DNA of 64,000 nucleotides. It comes from Nomia melanderi (Eukaryota > Arthropoda > Insecta > Hymenoptera > Halictidae). The stretch covers positions 23,057,896 to 23,121,895 of the forward strand of contig NC_135001.1 of NCBI RefSeq assembly GCF_051020985.1. Direction: 5' to 3'. The translations under genes were made by a program, and so were the position numbers. Position 1 is the stretch's first letter; every line of letters begins with the position of its first letter. The notes under the pieces are model-generated. The model saw only the letters and a list, made by a program, of their open reading frames with translations, was not told where the DNA came from and made no database searches. Positions 59,427 to 64,000 of this stretch are shown piece by piece.

Positions 59427-59884
59427 TTAACGCTAGAACTACCTATAAAAATTGTAACAATAGATGAAATGAAACTATTTATTTTCATAATCATTTCAAA
59501 TATTCAATTTTCAAGTTTTCAAGTTTTCCAGCTTTCCAATTAAGAATGTTCAAATTCTCGAAGATTAATATTTTCGAGGTTCAAGGGTTCGTAGGTTCAA
59601 AGTTTCAAATTTTCAAATTTTCAAATTTTCAAATTTTCAAACTTTCAAGTTTCCTAGTTTTCAAGTTTTCCAGCTTTCCAATTAAGAATGTTCAATGCTT
59701 CGAAGATTAATATTTTCGAGGTTCATACGTTCAAGGTTTCAAACCTTCAAACTTTCAAGTTTTCAAGTTTTCAAGTTTTCAAGTTTTCCAATAAAGAATG
59801 TTCAATGCTTCGAAGATATCAATAATTGCTAAACAAAAAAATCGAAACTAGTCATTGTGACTGTTACGGTGGTTCTAGCGTTAA
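59427..59884. mobile_element. MITE, CACTAGAACTACC family, expanded inside by TTTTCAAG repeats
   Basis: TTAA at 59427-59430 and 59881-59884; ends CGCTAGAACTACC and GGTGGTTCTAGCG; AGTCATTGTGACT palindrome. The interior holds a 280-bp region of TTTCAAGTTTTC-like repeats absent from its relative at 39635. Confidence 0.88.
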
Positions 59885-60417
59885 AATAGAACCTTCCGTT
59901 TTGCCTGCTAAATATATAACTTAGCCGCGGTTGTACCGATTGTATGTATATTATGAAAATAAGGTGTAAACGAACTTGGACGGAGCTCGAAGTTTAAAGT
60001 AAATAACGTTGCGATTGTTGATCCGCGTTCTGTTTGCTCGCCGAAACAGACGTTTCTGACCCTACTTTCTCGCGTACGAGTTGAGTCCAGCCGAACCATT
60101 AATATGTGGCGTCTTCGTCAATTACATCATCGCTATCTGCCCGTTATCCGCGATGACGTCACGTTACGCGGAATAACGCATGCGTGTATTATCCGTGAAT
60201 ATCGCCACGGACATATACGCGAAAACGTGACTTTCCTAAGCGCATGTTTACCTATGCTTAACCAATGAGGTCGCCAGGAGTTGTTACGTCACCGTCGGTG
60301 GAATACGATTCTACAGGACACTTCACAAGAGATGGCTTTCGGGCTACGAGTCATTCGAATGGTATCCGTAATTGAGATTGTTCGAATTCTTGAACATTAA
60401 TATTTTCGAGGTTCAAA

Positions 60418-60880
60418 GTTTTAAATTTTTTAGTTTTCTAATTTTCTAATTTTTTAGTTTTCTAATTTTCTAATTTTCTAATTTTCTAATTTTCTAATTT
60501 TCTAATTTTCTAATTTTCAAGTTTTCAAGTTTTCCAGTTTCCCAATTAAGAATGTTCCAATTCTCGAAGACTAATATTTTCGGGATTCAAGGGTTCGTAG
60601 ATTCAAAGTTTCAATTTTTCCAGTTGCCTAGTTTTCAAATTTTCTAGTTTTTTAATCTTCAAGTAGTCAAGTTTTCCAATTTTCTAGTTTTCCAGTTTCC
60701 CAATTAAGAACGTTCAAATTCTCGAAGACTAATATTTTCGAGGTTCAAGGGTTCCTAGGTTCAAAGTTCCAAACTTTCAAGTCTTCCAGTTGCCTAATTT
60801 TCAAATTCTAAGTTTTCTAATCTCCAAGTCCTCAAGTTTCCCAATTTCCTAACTTTCCAGTTCTCTCAGTTCCCTATTTC
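60418..60880. repeat. TTTTCTAA / TTTTCAAG simple repeat block
   Basis: About ten TTTTCTAA units (60425-60520), then degenerate CAAGTTTTCCAGTTTCC units with a longer period (AAGAATGTTCAAATTCTCG recurs). Same theme as inside 59427-59884. Confidence 0.88.
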
Positions 60881-61483
60881 TCCACTCGTGAAAATCCCAT
60901 AGTTCCAAACTTTCGCCACATGATCCAACGTCCCAAGTGACCATTCACGTCATCAGATTCCTCGGTAGAACAATCATTTCCAAGAACAAAACGCATCCCT
61001 GTATCCGATCCAAAATCAATACAACTCCACCAGAGTACCACCGCAATCCACTAAAACAATTCAAATGACTTTTCCCATTTCATATATTTCCGCAGGAAAT
61101 CGTGCGTCATCGAACGCCATAAAATACGAAACTTGTCAGCCCGAGAATCCTCCCTTCGTCGATCGCGTCTGCGGTGGGTGACGCATTCCTGGAACGATCT
61201 GTAGCAGCGTTCTCTCCCCCGTGCGCTCCGTCAGCTGGTATCTGCGCAGAAGACAAATATCGAGTAGTAGCATGGACTCGTAAGCGCACGATCAGACCGG
61301 CTTTTACGAGCGGCTCGATATAGCCGCACCGTGTGGTTTCGCGTGAAACGAAACGGCGACGGTGACCGTACGCGTGTGCTGTAAACGTCTTCCATTCTCT
61401 CCGCCTCCTCCTCTCTCTCTTGCTCTCTTGCCCGGCGAGTCGAACGAGCGAAAGAATTAATTAAAAAAAGGGAAGCCACCAAA

Positions 61484-61510
61484 GAAGAAGAAGAAGAAGA
61501 AGAAGTAGAA
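61484..61510. repeat. (GAA)n in the arrestin 5' leader
   Basis: AAGAAGAAGAAG run ending about 55 bases before the ATG at 61565. Confidence 0.85.
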
Positions 61511-61564
61511 GACCGTGCACCGAATAAGTGGATCGAACCAGCGTTCCGTGCCGGCGCAGAGACC

Positions 61565-64000
61565 ATGGGGCTCAAGGATTTCCGGATAATCTTCGACAAT
61601 CCTTGGAACACCTATTATCCAGGGCAGACGGTCAGCGGAAACATTATCGTCGTTCTGGACAGCACGAAGAAGGTCCGCGGTACGTCGCGCTCAAATTATT
61701 CCGAGTATGCCGAGTGAATCATGTGGAGCCCGCAGGAGTTTGTTCTAACGGGTTCAGAGCGTTTTTGCGCACGTTTCTCGCTGATATACCGTGTGACAGG
61801 TGTCCATTCGGGTGGACTGATGGAAATGACATCTGCTTTGGCAATTGGGAGATTGATTTGATTGAGTATTTGGAATTCTTTAGACCTTCGATTACGCATG
61901 AACTCAATTTTCGATGTTTGGAGTACAGTTCGAGCACGTTTTCCTACGTTTCTTCTCCTTTTTCATGTAGCTAGATTGTTAGCGTGCTATTAAATTCGAT
62001 GATGGTTCTACTGTCATGGTTTTTCCTCGGATTTTAATACTAGATTCACGGAACCCGTTGATTTGACGGATACTAATGTGATGAACATTGTTTAATAGTT
62101 TCAGTCGACTTTGATTCGTGCAGTTATGCGAATACACATTGTAGTACTCTAATTTTGAAGCTACAATTTTCGCGATCTAGATCTAGATTTCTAAAATCAA
62201 ACTAAAGTGTAGAATTATCGTTCGTAAATCTAGTGTTAATATTGAGAATATAGGTGATCTATGGGTGCTGGAAGGGTTGCTTTGAGTTATGATTAATTAA
62301 AGTATTGTCAAAATAAACTTCAAGCATTGTTTTATGAGATTGAGCATCACGAGGACGGTTCAGGAATAGTTTTGAGATTTTCCGATGAGATGAGTTTTTT
62401 CGTGGAAAGCCATGGGTGTTCCATCGAAGCGTTTCCTGATTTCGAAACCACTGCTTCGAGTTATGATTAATTAAAGTATTGTTATAAAAAACTGAAAGCA
62501 TTGTTTTATGAGATTGAGCATCACGAAGATGGTTCAGGAATATTTTTGAGATTTTCTGATGAGATGAGTTTTCTTTCATGGAAAGCCATTCGATTGAAGC
62601 GTTTCCTGATTTCAAAATCATTGCTTTGAGTTATGAGATTAATTAAAGTATTGTTATAAATAACTGAAAGCATTGTTGTATGAGATTGAGCATCACGAGG
62701 ATGGTTTAACAATAATTTTGAGATTTTCTGATAGGATGAAGGTGTTTTCTTTCGTGGAAAGCCATGGGTGTTCCATCGAAGCGTGTTTCCCGACGTCGAA
62801 ACCGTGAAACGCGGCCATTGACGAGCGGCGAGATTTATGAATATTCTATTTCGAGTTTCGCTCTAATTTGTAAGTGACATACGATGCACATCTCGGGACT
62901 GCTGTCACCGCGACGCAGCGGTGATTCTTTTTTCCTCGCTCGTTTCCCACGAGGTGCAGTTTAATTATAGCCTCGACCATGCACACCCGCATAGTGGAAA
63001 CGGACACCGATGATCAGCCGCGAGACATTTGTTTGTGTCCGTTACACATTGTTCTCGATATATTGCCCGTTGCTCTCCTCTGTACTGCGATTCTTCCTCC
63101 GGCGATGCCCGACTTGACGCTTATGTAATCTAATTTACCTCTGGAACACTCTTAACACTAGCTTCACGGACGTTTATTGTCCGGTTTATTCTATTGTTCC
63201 TAGAAAAATTGATGTTCGACCATTTAGATGTTGGAAATTTGGGATTTAAAATTAGGTTATTACGATACGTGTTCTTGTAACTGCATCAACCAAAACCGAC
63301 ATATATGTTTGTTAAGTAATGTTTATAAAATTCAGTATGCGTCAAATTGACGCACTCCGTAAACCTAGTGTTAATAGGATTTTTGATTATTAATATTCAA
63401 TTATTATGCGACGATAACGAAGACGTTCAATGTCATTAAAAGGACATTGGTAACTTGGAAATTTTGTGAACTTTCATGTTCACAACCGTGTTGTCTTTTT
63501 CAAACCAAGTAATCTTCTTGTCTTACGAGTTTTCTATTATCAGAAACAAACGAGTTATTTATTATGCACACAAGTTGTTCAGAAACTTGCAACATACAAA
63601 CTACAATGAAATATACAACACTTAGTTTACAAAAATGTCATTTATATCTCGTAAAAATAAATTGAATGTTTCTAGTGACAAATTTTTCAAGTGCAAAAGG
63701 TTAAAACGATATATTCCTCGAGATTCGAGGAGCCTCTTAGTCTTGTATCTGTACAAATGTATAAATTTAATTCATAATCTTTCGCAAGATCTATCAATCT
63801 ATCGCGAGTGCAAAGGGTGAACCATGAATCCGCGTAACCACGCGTGGTCGTTCTTGTCATTCACAGGAGAAATTTACATTGCAATATTCCCGCAGGGATC
63901 AGCGTGAAAGTGAAGGGTTTCGCGAATACCTGTTGGACGACGGACAAGCAGGAAATGGACGAGAGAGGACAGTACAGAGAAGGAACCGAAACGGTCACAG
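61565..64000 (+). CDS. Alpha-arrestin (arrestin domain-containing protein), 5' part, cut by the window edge
   Basis: Two coding exons are visible: 61565-61679 and 63896 to the right edge. They join within one codon (GTCCGCG + GG) and read MGLKDFRIIFDNPWNTYYPG, then TVSGNIIVVLDSTKKVRG and ISVKVKGFANTCWT. This is the start of an arrestin_N fold (ARRDC2/3-like), adaptors that couple membrane cargo to NEDD4-type ubiquitin ligases (family knowledge). PPxY motifs, expected at the C-terminus, are beyond the window. The ATG sits in GAGACCATGGGG, a good animal start context, and is the first ATG after a GA-rich leader with (GAA)n at 61484-61510. The 2.2-kb intron holds two TTAA MITEs and a 170-bp tandem repeat. 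Which ARRDC paralogue it is cannot be told from 74 residues. Confidence 0.85.
62034..62239. mobile_element. MITE, CACTAGGTTTACG family variant, in the arrestin intron
   Basis: TTAA at 62034-62037 and 62236-62239; ends TACTAGATTCACGG and CGTAAATCTAGTG. Confidence 0.82.
62275..62800. repeat. Three-copy tandem repeat, about 172 bp unit
   Basis: GAGTTATGATTAATTAAAGT recurs at 62284, 62458 and 62628, followed each time by GCATTGTTTTATGAGATTG-like and GTGGAAAGCCAT sequences. Confidence 0.9.
63152..63374. mobile_element. MITE, CACTAGGTTTACG family
   Basis: TTAA at 63152-63155 and 63371-63374; ends CACTAGCTTCACGG and CCGTAAACCTAGTG; subterminal palindrome TGCGTCAAATTGACGCA near 63343, much like that of canonical piggyBac. 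Confidence 0.92.
63580..63822. repeat. Decayed CCCTTTGCACTCG element ends
   Basis: CAAGTGCAAAAGGTTAA near 63687-63703 and GCGAGTGCAAAGGGTGAA near 63804-63821 are right ends; the upstream interior (GTTTCTAGTGACAAATTTTT) matches 39076-39316. Confidence 0.6.

Larger units (their letters stand above)
56026..61564. other. Spacer between divergent Syt4 and the alpha-arrestin gene
   Basis: GC-rich Syt4 5' UTR/promoter up to about 56.6 kb, with a GCCGAC repeat at 56272-56315, then AT-rich DNA. It holds tandem repeats (58393-58575), one MITE (59427-59884), TTTTCTAA-type repeats (60418-60880) and the arrestin leader (about 61.3-61.56 kb). No coding exon is supported. Confidence 0.5.

Noticed and set aside
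62259..62712. Minus-strand frames of 63-120 codons with repeated peptide text
   Set aside because: They arise from the 172-bp tandem repeat inside the arrestin intron.

Overview
This window is nuclear DNA of an insect, most likely an aculeate hymenopteran (bee-like). Genes are multi-exon with canonical GT-AG introns. The proteins match insect or animal families. Base composition swings between very GC-rich blocks (about 5.3-7.1 kb, 10.2-12.6 kb, 54.5-56.6 kb) and very AT-rich blocks (about 25-35 kb). The order assignment is inference from style and gene content; no marker gene settles it. No prokaryotic operon, CRISPR array, rRNA or convincing tRNA was seen. Layout, left to right: (1) 1-12.1 kb, plus strand: the 3' seven coding exons of a glypican of the GPC4/6 (dally-like) type, with its first signal-peptide exon missing or unrecognised. 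(2) 15.4-17.3 kb, minus: a small ELM2-SANT protein whose introns are built of tandem duplications. (3) 21.8-25.5 kb, minus: ZC3H14/Nab2, a poly(A)-RNA-binding CCCH zinc-finger protein. (4) 27.2-28.8 kb, plus: PPP1R21. (5) 29.4-30.2 kb, minus: ISCA2, mitochondrial Fe-S assembly. (6) 32.05-32.75 kb, plus: CHCHD3/MIC19, a MICOS subunit. (7) 33.2-34.5 kb, minus: GDPGP1, GDP-glucose phosphorylase. (8) 35.1-38.7 kb, minus: an arthropod SmydA-type SET-MYND protein. (9) 50.0-56.0 kb, minus: complete Syt4 (synaptotagmin-4). (10) 61.57 kb to the right edge, plus: the 5' end of an alpha-arrestin (ARRDC-like) gene. I rebuilt these genes exon by exon; splice phases close in every join. The middle AT-rich block (25.5-38.7 kb) is compact, with genes alternating in head-to-head and tail-to-tail pairs. 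They are mostly housekeeping genes and do not form one pathway. The outer blocks hold the long-intron developmental or neuronal genes (glypican, Syt4, arrestin). The most striking feature is not a gene. At least 28 short elements lie in introns and intergenic DNA. They are bounded by TTAA and carry about 13-bp terminal inverted repeats of several sequence families, starting CCCTTTG, CACTAG, CACATTG, CCTCTTAGG, CACTTTGACTG and others. Many also carry a subterminal palindrome. They look like non-autonomous piggyBac-superfamily MITEs. Two places in the window preserve both the filled and the empty site, which shows directly that insertion occurs at TTAA and duplicates it. Several elements are nested inside one another, up to three levels deep.
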